From positions 62,001 through 126,000 of the forward strand of contig CAJNDS010000206.1 in NCBI GenBank assembly GCA_905221605.1: 64,000 nt of DNA, written 5' to 3'. Each line of letters starts with the position of its first letter. Position 1 is the first letter of the stretch. The notes under the pieces are model-generated. The model had not been told where the DNA came from. It worked only from the letters and a program-made list of their open reading frames with translations, and ran no database searches. Below are positions 11,491-22,500 of the stretch, one piece after another. Origin of the DNA: Symbiodinium natans. Lineage: Eukaryota; Sar; Dinophyceae; Suessiales; Symbiodiniaceae. Made by a program: the position numbers and the translations under genes.

Positions 11491-11494
<4 letters not shown>
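9348..11494. other. stretch without a firmly supported gene
   Basis: Two minus-strand frames read somewhat like protein but have no recognised motif: about 9948-9760 (contains AIKRFKRLPEHIEQELGARG) and 10734-10486 (contains LIGCIHGYPTAEEPKSRLLI). On the plus strand 10751-10790 encodes VRVLDLGSGGRAD, like motif I of SAM-dependent methyltransferases, but no neighbouring exon supports it. The rest, including an AT-richer part from 10840 to 11400, shows nothing recognisable. Confidence 0.4.
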
Positions 11495-12832
<1,338 letters not shown>

Positions 12833-13199
12833 CTGGCTAGAACAAGCTAGAGCTGAAGTAAGCCACGTCATTAAGCCAAAACGAAAAAGCAGTCGTGCTT
12901 AAAGTTGTGGTTTCATACACGCGAAGTGGCACTTACAGGTTCATAGCGTTGAAAGAAATCAGCAAAGCAATCTATGAGGCACCCTTTGTTTTCCGTACCC
13001 TTTGAATTGCTTCACCCAAACCCCCCGAGCCCGCCCTAGGAACACGGAAGCCACCGCCCTGAAAAAAAAAAGAAACCACAACTCCAAACCCTGACCCCGG
13101 TAAACCCGAAGTCCTTGAGCCCACAGGCCTGGCTGGACTTCGAGGACCGGGCGCTTGAGCGATGCGGCCATTGGCGAGGCCCCGAGATGGTCCAGGCCG

Positions 13200-13226
13200 T
13201 TTTTTTTTTTTTTGGGGGGGGGGGGT
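13200..13226. repeat. T-run followed by G-run
   Basis: About 14 T then about 10 G, followed by degenerate GGGTTTATAG-like sequence to about 13330. Confidence 0.85.
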
Positions 13227-13901
13227 TTGTTTGCTTACACGGGTTCTTAGCAGGGATTGGGGTTTGTAGGGTCTATAGAGTTTACAGATTTTGTAAGGTT
13301 TGTAGGGTTTATTTGGTTTTTATAGGGTTTTGAGAATTCGGGAATCAGGTACCTTGTGTACTACCTTAGCAGGGACTTGGGAGATTTCGCCTCGTGGACG
13401 CGATCGAGGGAGCAGCAGTTCGAGAATATTTCGGCCTCCGAAGTTGAGGGTAGCATGGGTAGAATCATGGAAAGGAGTGCTACAGAAATACTATGGCATG
13501 CTGTGGCACGGTATCTTATAAGGGGGGAACCAGCCTCCCAAGGTGTACCACCCGTGCGAAGTGTACTTGTTAGGATGGGAGGTTTGAAGCTGTGTTCAAA
13601 AGTGGGTTGTGTGGGTTCTGATAGGGGCGTGTGCAATGCGAGAGTGTGTCAGGCCATCTAGAATCGTTCATCTTCCGAGCCCTCCAAATCGGTATATACA
13701 TATATATATATATTATTATCATTACTATGATGAGTATTTGTTTTTGGAAGGGGGAGGGGGGGGGGGGTTGAGCTGACGCTTCGACAGTTTGGTAGGGAGG
13801 ATCCCGGAGCGGGACAGAGAGATTCGACACGCCCTCGTGTTCTTGTCAGTTCAACATGACATGTGTTTCGGGGTCTATTCGAGTCATTCAGGCTCATGTC
13901 A

Positions 13902-16900
13902 TCTCACGAGGTGCTGCATGCCTGCGCCGTGGCGCAGCGGCGGCCGAAACGTTTGCTGGCCAAGTTGGCGAAGGCCTCTCTGGCGTTGGGCTTCTCGCGT
14001 GGGTCTTTTGGGGGCCGGGGCTTCAAGCTGCGAGCCTGGGGGGAGGGGGGGGGCCAGTTCGTGTTGGGAATGTGCAGATTCCTTTTTCGGATCCTGAGCT
14101 TCTCCAGGACATCCCGGACAAGCTGCCGCAGTTCGATGCCTCTGCGCTCTGTGTCCTGTCAAGATTTATTCAGGCACTTCGCAGGATTGAGTTGGGGTGG
14201 AGCCATGTGAGGAGATCCGGGGTCACATGCAACAGTATCCCTTGACCTCAAACCCTGAACTTGCCCGAAACCGGAAACTGTGCTCAGGTGTTTGTCTGCA
14301 CACCTTTGCCCAGCTGCGTTCGCGTGATGCTTCCTTGTTCTCGGTGGTGACGCGGCGTCTGCTGCATCCAGATCGCAAAGAAGAAGCTTCACGGCATTTG
14401 TACAACGCCGAAGAAAGCCTTACACTTTCCAAGACCGATTGCCAATAAGCTTTCTAAGCAGCAGAAGCCAAGGAGCTGAGCCCATCTCATGTCTCCTCCC
14501 TGCTCTACTCGCACGCGCGGATCCTGCAGTTTGACAAAGAGCTTGTGAGGTCGGGCCCGTTTTTCTCACTTCACCTTCCCATGCACTGAGTGGACACAGG
14601 CTTGCGAAGAAGAGCTTGGCGGACGAGCGGTTTGCCTTCGAAATGGAGGAGCATGTCGGATGCAAGGAATGCGTATGAAAGTGTTTTCAGACTGGCTTCA
14701 GCATGCTTCAGCTGGTTTTCAGGACATGGCGACAGTGCTCCAAGCTTTTGCAACCCTGCGCCTGGGGCACAGACTTCCGAGCTGTTTCTTTAATCTTGCG
14801 GAGACTCGAGCCTCTCAGCCTTGCCCCTAGGCCCTAGGCTTGCAGCCTCCATTGCAGGTGCCGAGGATCTCCGGCTCTCGGGCCGCAGCGCCCGGCGCGT
14901 GGCAGAGGCAGCCCCCGCTGCGCCTTTGCCGCTGCTCGCGGACCTGCTTGAGGCACCTTAGGAGGGCATGCTTATGTCTGGGTGAGTTGAACCTCGGTTT
15001 TGCAAAGGGGTTGGGAGCTAGCCCACAGGAATCAGAGAAGGTGCCGGGTAAGTGCAAGAGTGCAACAGTGCAAGTGGTGATGCTTGTCAGGGTTAGGTTA
15101 GGCTGCGTTTCATGACCATCATCCTTCGAAGTTGAGCTCTTTTCGCAGCGCGTCTGGGAGTATCATGCTGCTACGATGCATGTTGCATGTTGTGCAATGT
15201 TGTGTGCGCTTCTTTCAGAAAGTTGCAGGGACGAGAGGAACTGGTCGAAGCCCTACAAGCAGAATCTTCGAAAGAATGTTCGACAGGTTTTCAAAACAAG
15301 GAACCGTCCATCTTCTCAGTATCACCATCCATCAACTCGAGCCCGTCTTGCAGCACACGAAGCCGAGCCCTAGACCCCTCTTCCCATGTCTTTGCGGCAC
15401 CATGGAGTCGCCAAGCAGCAAGATGTCGCCCGGAGCCTGGATGTGTGCAGAATGTGCGTGTAGAGGTTCGCTCACACAAACCACAAGGCAAGCTTTTCCT
15501 TCGGCTCGTCTCGAAGTTATCGCAGCTCAGGTCGCTGGTGGCCGGTACCCTCACTGGGTTCCTGGTGATCTTCCGTGACGTCAGTACCTGCCCTGGCAAC
15601 AGTCATACAGTAACTTGCAATCCATGAGCCTCAAAAGTCCGAAGTGACCCAAACACGAGCAAGAAGGCTTTGCCTTGGTCTACTGCGCGCCCCACGCGCT
15701 GCGGCACCAGCAGGCGGTGTGTGTTTGCGGATGAGGCAGTCTAGGAAGCTGGGGAAGTTTATAAGATTCAGGTGTGTTCAGGGTCTTCTTGCTTTGCTTG
15801 GCAGCCTTGCAGGGCCAGTTATGTCTTTGGTGGCTTCAGGATTGCCCCCCCCCCCCCCCCCTTCCCCATGGCCAGAGACACCCACAACGCGCCGACGCCC
15901 TTTATCGCGCATGCTTTGAAGCCCTCGCACACAGTGGCAGAAGTGTGGCGAGCATAGGCATAGTCTTGGACGACTTGCAGTCCCATGGCGACACACGAAA
16001 TTCGAGCAGGCTGCAGTTCCTAAGTTTCTGGCAAGATCGGTGCAACCGGACCTGGCACGAAAATCACTTGATACGTGTAGCCGCGCAGGCAGTCTGGAAT
16101 GGCTCTGTGTCGGGGTCATTTGCTGCCTAGACGGCCTGATGCCCGAATCGCGCTTTGGGGTTGACGCTGAAAATCTCCACCCCTCTTCCTCAGCTTGCAA
16201 TGGCCGCCTCTTAAAACTTATGACCGGGCGTGAACCAGCGGAATCACATCGTCTACAAAGTCCGATGCGCTTGGTTGCTCCAAAGCTGCTGGAGCCAGCC
16301 CTGGATGTAGGAGGTGGAAGTCTTCTTCATCGTCCGGAAGTATTCGATCAAGCCAACTGGTCACCACTGATCGCTGTGATGGCATGTGATGGCATTTGCC
16401 CCATTCGCGCTTTTTGACTGCTTGTTCATGGCGACACTGCTTGTCGTCGCCTATGTAAAGGTTACCACCGCATCCTGTAGCAGTGGCACTTAGTTGCTGC
16501 ACGAAGGCAGTCGAGACGAGTCGAGACTGGTACTAAACCAGCTCGAATGTTTTCAGCCGGACAAAGCTTCGTAAAACCCCATAGACCCTAAGAGCCCTGA
16601 AGCCCATACGCTCTAACCCTGACTCCATGAACACAAATTGTTTTGACAAAACTCAAACCACCTCAAATGGACGCAGCTTTCTTCAAGCAGTCACAGCGAA
16701 TCCAAGCTTTCGTTCATGGAGCTCTATGGGGATAGACCGCCTAAGTGGCTGTTGCCGAAGCCTATACCTGCAGGTTCTGAGGCTTTTCATGCAAGGTCCA
16801 AAAATATCGATGACCTTGGATCCGAAAGCTGCACATGACTTGCATGTTGCAGAACGAATCTCAGTGATAGGCAAGTCTCGAGTGGAAGACCTCCACAGCA

Positions 16901-17282
16901 TAACAAACATCCTCAATGTCCCGACCTGATCGAACAATGAACAGGCCCGAACCCTTCAAGTCCAACCAACCCATGCCTAACATCGTCTTCTGTGGCTGGA
17001 AATTGACCAACTCCCTACGAAGGGACATGAAGTAGCCAACATGTTCATCGTTTTGACAGGCGGTTCGGCTTGGGCTCCTGGGTAACTACCCGTTCTAGAG
17101 ATGTTTAGGGCTCAGGGTCGTACCCCATGATGGCAAGCTTGTTTTCAGGATTCGGGTTCGCGCCGTGTCGCTTACCAGGCGGTGGTCACAGCATCGCTGC
17201 TGCTTTCGTCGGCCGTCGCCCAATGCGTTTCTGGGCTGATATTTCGCACCAGCAGCTTGCAACCCAACTGTTGGCGATCAAG
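13902..17282 (+). CDS. helical-repeat protein resembling RAP / heptatricopeptide-type organellar RNA-binding proteins, partial
   Basis: Exons fitted: 13902-13996, 14078-14191, 14288-14370, 14473-14548, 14723-14779, 14858-14952; less certain 15454-15545 and 17225-17282. The peptides are short amphipathic helices with spacing typical of alveolate organellar RNA-binding repeat proteins: LLAKLAKASLALGF, ALCVLSRFIQALRRIE, LHTFAQLRSRDASLFSVV, SPSHVSSLLYSHARILQFDK, DMATVLQAFATLRLGHRLP, and perhaps ISHQQLATQLLAIK. Such proteins usually act in mitochondria or plastids in RNA processing or stability, which is family knowledge and not shown here. No RAP domain or start codon was identified. Splice evidence includes a GT donor after 14548 and a GC donor after 14952. 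The family call is inferred from repeat style only. Confidence 0.5.
14078..14191 (+). CDS. helical-repeat exon
   Basis: Follows TGTGCAG. Encodes DPELLQDIPDKLPQFDASAL then CVLSRFIQALRRIE, the clearest repeat pair in this gene. Confidence 0.55.
14288..14370 (+). CDS. helical-repeat exon
   Basis: Follows GCTCAG. Encodes VCLHTFAQLRSRDASLFSVV then TRRLLHP, matching the AFAQLRxRDxxL pattern of these repeats. Confidence 0.55.
14473..14548 (+). CDS. helical-repeat exon
   Basis: Encodes ELSPSHVSSLLYSHARILQF then DKELV and ends in AG before a GTCGGG donor. Confidence 0.55.
14723..14779 (+). CDS. helical-repeat exon
   Basis: Follows GGTTTTCAG. Encodes DMATVLQAFATLRLGHRLP. The right boundary is approximate. 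Confidence 0.55.
14858..14952 (+). CDS. helical-repeat exon
   Basis: Follows ATTGCAG. Alanine/leucine-rich helices including SARRVAEAAPAAPLPLLADL, with strong G/C at third positions. It ends GAG before a GC donor. Confidence 0.5.
15845..15861. repeat. poly-C run (17 C)
   Basis: Uninterrupted homopolymer in presumed intron sequence. Confidence 0.9.
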
Positions 17283-19156
17283 GTGTATTCCTGGCGGCAC
17301 AGCTTTCCCACAGTCGTGGCCTGCGCTTCGTCGCTGGCTGTTCCGTTTCAGAGTGCCGGCTTTGCACGTGGCCATACCTTTGGGGTGAAGGATGCGGGTC
17401 GTCCACATCAGGATACATCATATCTCCAGCTAGTGCTGCAGTGTGTTACCAGTCTAGCCCTCAATTTACAGGTGCTATGGCTGCGTCGATTGCGAGCAAG
17501 CTGGGCAACGAGTCCGAGTCAGTGTTGGCGACGGTCGCTTGGCAATGTGGGTGAAGCGTCTCCCAGACTCTAGAAACTAACTAGCATGGAACCAGCCGGG
17601 CCAGCCTCAGCAAATGCTTAGTTGTGAGGGCTGTTGCGGGCGATCATGCACTGACGCGACAAGTCCTGTACTTCGTTCCACCAGGCTCCACGCATGGCAA
17701 GGTTAGCCATGGAGGGCTGGTCCTTCCACAATGGAACCACTCCGTCTGCGCAACCATGAATTGCGAACCCCGGCCAGAAGCTGTCCCCTCCCGAGCCCCC
17801 TTTCGCCTGCGAGGTCCTCTGCAGCTTCTCGCTCACCGCCTTGGCCTATGGGCTCCTCATCTTCCTCCTCTCCTTCGTGCCCATCCTGGACCTTCGGGTT
17901 CGAGAGTACGTTTTAGCACCGTCAATTGAGAGGTAGCAGACTAATGCGCTAACTAAGTAAGCAAGAATCGCAATGCGTCATCAATATCTACTCTATGTAC
18001 ATATGTACAATTTAGCCCCCTTACGCGGTTATCCTGGGCGATGCTGATGCTTCCCTTGTTGTACTGCAAGTGCAGTGCCGGTGCTGAGTATGTGTCCGTA
18101 TATACCTGCCGCTCTTTCATGATAAGTGCGCATGCAGCTGTAGTAGTAGCCTCCACAAAAGTCCGCGCAACAGGCGCGGATGTAAGAACCTCCAGCGCTG
18201 TTCGCGAAAGCCTCAGAAGCCTGAGCCGTGAAGTTCTGTACGTATTGGACCCTCTGAAGAGCCGACAGGACCATCTCAAGGGCGCATTCCCGCAGCCAGT
18301 CATGTGTGCCTTCTTCTTGGTTGCAGGTGGGAAGGGAGCGAGGTGGGAAGGGAGCGAGTGCGGAAGCTGAAAGCTGCCAAAGCTGCCATCCCTTCAGTAG
18401 CCGAGCTAGCCTCTCCTGCCACACCTCTCCTTAAGTGTTCCTTGAGCTTGCTGGGATGCCAGGCATCGGCATGCTTCAGGGCGCCCTGGAGCTTGTAAGC
18501 GGGCAGCCTCTGCCCGGCACCCAAGAGGGGCCTGTGGGGCTTCGAGGCTTCGAGGCTTACGGAGGAGTGGGGTAGAAACATGATCCCCATCAGTCCTAGC
18601 ACGCCCTCTTTGATCAGGTTTGGCAGCCATGACCTCGAGGCCCGGCGATGTTTCAGGCAATGCTGTGCTCAGAAGAAACATCTGACACCTGCGCCAGCGC
18701 CACGCGTGGCCAGGCAACTGCCTACGCCCAAATGGCTCTGACGGTGCTTGTGGGCGCCGCTAACCGTGCGGGCTCGAAGTGGCTGCAAGCCGGTTGCACG
18801 TTTAGGCATCCTTGCCGATTAGTAGAGAGTGCCGAGACCCGAGCGGAAGAAGATAGCACCAGGGCAGGTGGGTGGAGGGGTCACACAAAAGCACATAGAG
18901 CCGAAACAGAATAACGGTTCTTAGGCGGCACTTCGCCGTGCTGCCCGCCAGCCTTTGTCTTCAGCTGCTTGGCTCACGAATTGCTTTGGATGCCATTTCG
19001 TTGCAAGCAGGTTCAGATTCATGAACTCCGACGATGAAGCACAAGTGAGCTTGTGAACGCGACCCTTCGCAAGCTAGACGAGGGTTGATGATGCCCTGGA
19101 CCCCGCAACGCCCAGAATCTCCCCCAAGGTCTGTATTGCCTTGATTTTTTACTAAG
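17283..19156. other. stretch with only weak exon candidates
   Basis: Plus-strand frames at about 17476-17560 (contains MAASIASKLGNESESVLATV) and 18370-18470 (contains AAKAAIPSVAELASPATPLL) could be further exons of the upstream gene. A minus-strand frame at about 18310-18090 (contains ECALEMVLSALQRVQYV) competes. None has a known motif. The retrotransposon begins at 19157. Confidence 0.3.
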
Positions 19157-19350
19157 TGTGAAATCAGTGGAGGCTTCCTCCCTGGCCATATCACCCGCGG
19201 TCCTGAAATCAGTGGAGGCTTCCTCCCTGGCCATATCACCCGCGGTCTTTCTTTTTCGGCCCACAGAGGGCCCTCTTGATCCTTAAGCTACTGACTTTGC
19301 AGTGTGCGTAAAATTGAGTCCGAGCCATAGATTCGAAGTGGGCGCTGTCA
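19157..19350 (+). repeat. 5' LTR (194 bp)
   Basis: Begins TGTGAAATC and ends GCGCTGTCA. It contains a 45-bp internal tandem duplication (TGAAATCAGTGGAGG at 19159 and again at 19204). Identical to the 3' LTR except for one extra T near 19255. Confidence 0.95.
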
Positions 19351-19352
19351 GT

Positions 19353-19365
19353 TGGCAGCGGAGCC
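19353..19365 (+). promoter_or_regulatory. primer binding site
   Basis: TGGCAGCGGAGCC, two bases after the LTR. It matches the common copia initiator-methionine tRNA complement TGGTATCAGAGCC at 10 of 13 positions. The start TGG pairs with a tRNA CCA end. The exact primer is an inference. Confidence 0.6.
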
Positions 19366-19514
19366 TGCGTGGCTCTTGGCGGCGTGTGTGGCGTCGCAGC
19401 CGGCGGTCCCAGGGGCCTGCTGTTTCCCTCCTCGCCTTCTAACCGATCAGCCGCGGGAAGGTGGTGACGTATCTGATCGAGCCCAGCCACGTCGACATCT
19501 ACAAGAGCGAGTGA

Positions 19515-22500
19515 GTGAAGATGCCATCTACTTCGGAAGGACAGTCCTCAGGCGATCCTGGAGGATATGTCTACCGAGATAGAGATCCCCCACCTTCTTG
19601 GAACGGTTCCACTCCAGAGGTCTCTTTCAAGACCTGGCTTCGAGATCTTGAGCTGTGGGAGGCCACGACGGATATTCCCAAGGAGAAGAGGGCGATCAAG
19701 CTGGTTCAAGCTCTCACAGGGCCAGCAAGGGAGGCGGTGTCGTCTTTGACGCTGGCCGAGCTCCAGCATGCGGACGGCTACAAGACGGTGATGAAAGTGC
19801 TCAACGACAACTTTAAGCCGTATGTGGAGACAGCGTTGCCGAGGGCCATGGAGGGCGTGTTCTATGGCCAGGCTAGAGGTGCCAAGGAGTCCATCCCGGA
19901 TTACCTGGTGCGCGCGTCGCATGCCTTGGCGGAGCTCAAAGCCGAGGGCGTGGACCTTCCGGCGAAGGCTGCCGGATACTTGCTGTTCCGGCAGGCGAAC
20001 TTGGACAAAGAGCTGGAGTCCCGTGTGGTCACGTGGTTGGCTGGCGACTACACCAAGGATGTGGTGATCGCCAACCTAAGGCGACTTGACCGCATCAACT
20101 CGAGCAGCTCCGGGTCCAAGGCGATGCTCTGGACGGAGACTGAAGAGGGCGAAGGCCAGGAGGTGTACTACGAGAACCACGAGCACTATGGCGAGCCCGA
20201 GTTCTACCTGGAGGCGGAAGACGAAGAAGACGAGAACTACGTGTACCTAGAAGACGGCGAGCTGGACGCGGTGTACGAGGAAGGCGATGTCATGGAAGCT
20301 CTGGCGTCGTACCAACATGTTCGGCAGCAGCTCAAAGAACAGCAAAAGGGCCGGCAGTACTACCAGCCGAACCTTGGCAAGAAAGGGGGCAAGAAGCTCT
20401 TCAACAAGGACGGCAAGAACACCGGCAAGCAGAGCAGCAAGTCCTTCGGCAAAGGCGGCTCGGCATGGAAGGGGTCGCCTACGTCACGAAGAGTGCACAT
20501 AGAGCAGCTCAAGCTTAGGACTCGATGCCGGGCTTGCGGAGAAGTCGGGCATTGGAGCAAGGAGTGTAGGCACCGAGCGGGGCCATCGCTGACTACCTCT
20601 TCGTCATCGTCGGGCCCGGGAGCAAGCCGAGGGTCCTTCTACTGGGCCGGCCGAATGGATGCCGGGTCTGGTGGAGCGAACACCTTCTTGTCCTTCGGCC
20701 AGTTCCTCAACGACAGGCCGGGCGAGTCGATGGCGGGCGAGCTCTTCGTGGGAGTGACTACGCAGGGATGCCACGGCCTGGTGGACACTGCGGCTCAGGA
20801 AGGCCTGGTGGGTCGTCCGGCCCTTCTTCGTTTGCTGGACCTTTTGAGGCCCCTAGGCCTAAAAGGCTGCTGGACGGACAAGGCCACCCAGGCACGCGGC
20901 ATTGGAGGCGCAGCAAAAACAGTCGGCGTGTGCGAAGTTCCCATCGGCCTCGGTGGAGTTCCAGGAGTACTTGAGCTGACAGTCGTAGCCGAAGACGTGC
21001 CATTGCTGTTGCCGGTTAGTCTCTTGAGGGCCTTGGGTTCAGTCATTGACCTAAGCAAAGACAAGATCACCTTCAGCAAAGTGAACGGAGAGTGCAACAT
21101 GACGACTCTTCCCTCAGGGCACGCAGCTGTGGATGTGCTTGACTTTGGTCCTGAAGGTTGGGTGATGCCTTCCGCGTGTGCAGGGCGTCGTATGGAGTCC
21201 GACTTTCGCACTGGGCAGGTTTTTGGCTCGAGACCAAAGACTACAAGATCGCCCAAGACTCTTAAGTCCGAGGCCTATGCTAGCTTCTCGTGCCCTGCAG
21301 CAGCAGCAGCAGGGGCGGCAGCGGAATCCATGGCAGCTAGTGCGGAATCCCGTCAGCCGGCCAAGGCTCGCCGTCCGAAACTGGCGGGTTTTGTTGGACA
21401 AACTCTGCTCGCTGCTGGCCTGGGGATACTGGCAAACCGTGGTGTCACCGTGGCTCTCTCTTCCCGGGCCAGAGTCGCAGCAGCAGCCCAGCCCTACGGA
21501 TACCACTTCGCCAGCAACCTTGACTACGAGTTCGGCTACCAGCAGGGGCCAGATCTACAAGAACTACCTGGAAGGCGAGAGGCCCGAACAGCTGGCTTCG
21601 GTGAAAGGCGTGCCGACTCAAGAGATTGGCCGCTGTGCTCACCCAGCTCAGCAGCTCAAAGGAGGAGGCAATGGACACATGAACTGGTTCCACTGCAACC
21701 TGTGCAAGGCTCGATGGAAACTCAGCCCGAGAACAGCCGGAGCTTTGACCGGCCGACCAGTGGAGACCGTGAACCAGTCGAAGGAGAAGACCCTCAACCT
21801 GGCGGAGAACGCTCTGAAACAACAAGAGAAGCGAATGGCCCAGAAGCACCAGGTGGAGATGGGAAACCTGATGCAGCAGCTGGCGGACGAGCGCGCCAGG
21901 AGCGAAGAGCTGCAGACTACGCTGGACTTGCGCGAGGGCGAGTACCTGGAGTTCGAGAGGGCGGTGGAGAACGTGACCGCAATGGAGGCTCACCTGTCCG
22001 AGATGGACCCGACTACCGCGAACCAGGTGCAGGCAATGGTCTCCGAGTTCAAGAGAGTTCAGCGCTACGAGCAGGAGACCCGACATCGAGCGAACACGCT
22101 GCCCTTGCGAGAAACCAAGAGCGACTGGGAGCAAGCCGTGGCCACGATGAAGCAAGCGGTGGACATGGTGAACCAGTTCTACGCGCGCATGATGACCCAA
22201 AGAACCCAAGTGGCGAAGCAACTGGCAGGAATGTGAACGTAGGCCAGAACATCAGATCGTGGGATGGAACGCGAGTGTTGCAAAGTGCTACGCCTAACAT
22301 GGTGCGTCGTTGGATGGCCAAGCCTCTTCCCTTCCTGGACGACTTTGTGGTGGTCTCCAAGAATGGTGTCCTGCAGCGAATGGACCGGCAGGACGTGAAG
22401 GGCCTGCGCAGCCTGGAAGACGAGGAGGTCTATGTGGTGGTCAAAGAGCCCGAGCTGTACTTGGAGCACCAGAGCGACGAGACCAAGATCGACAAGGCGA

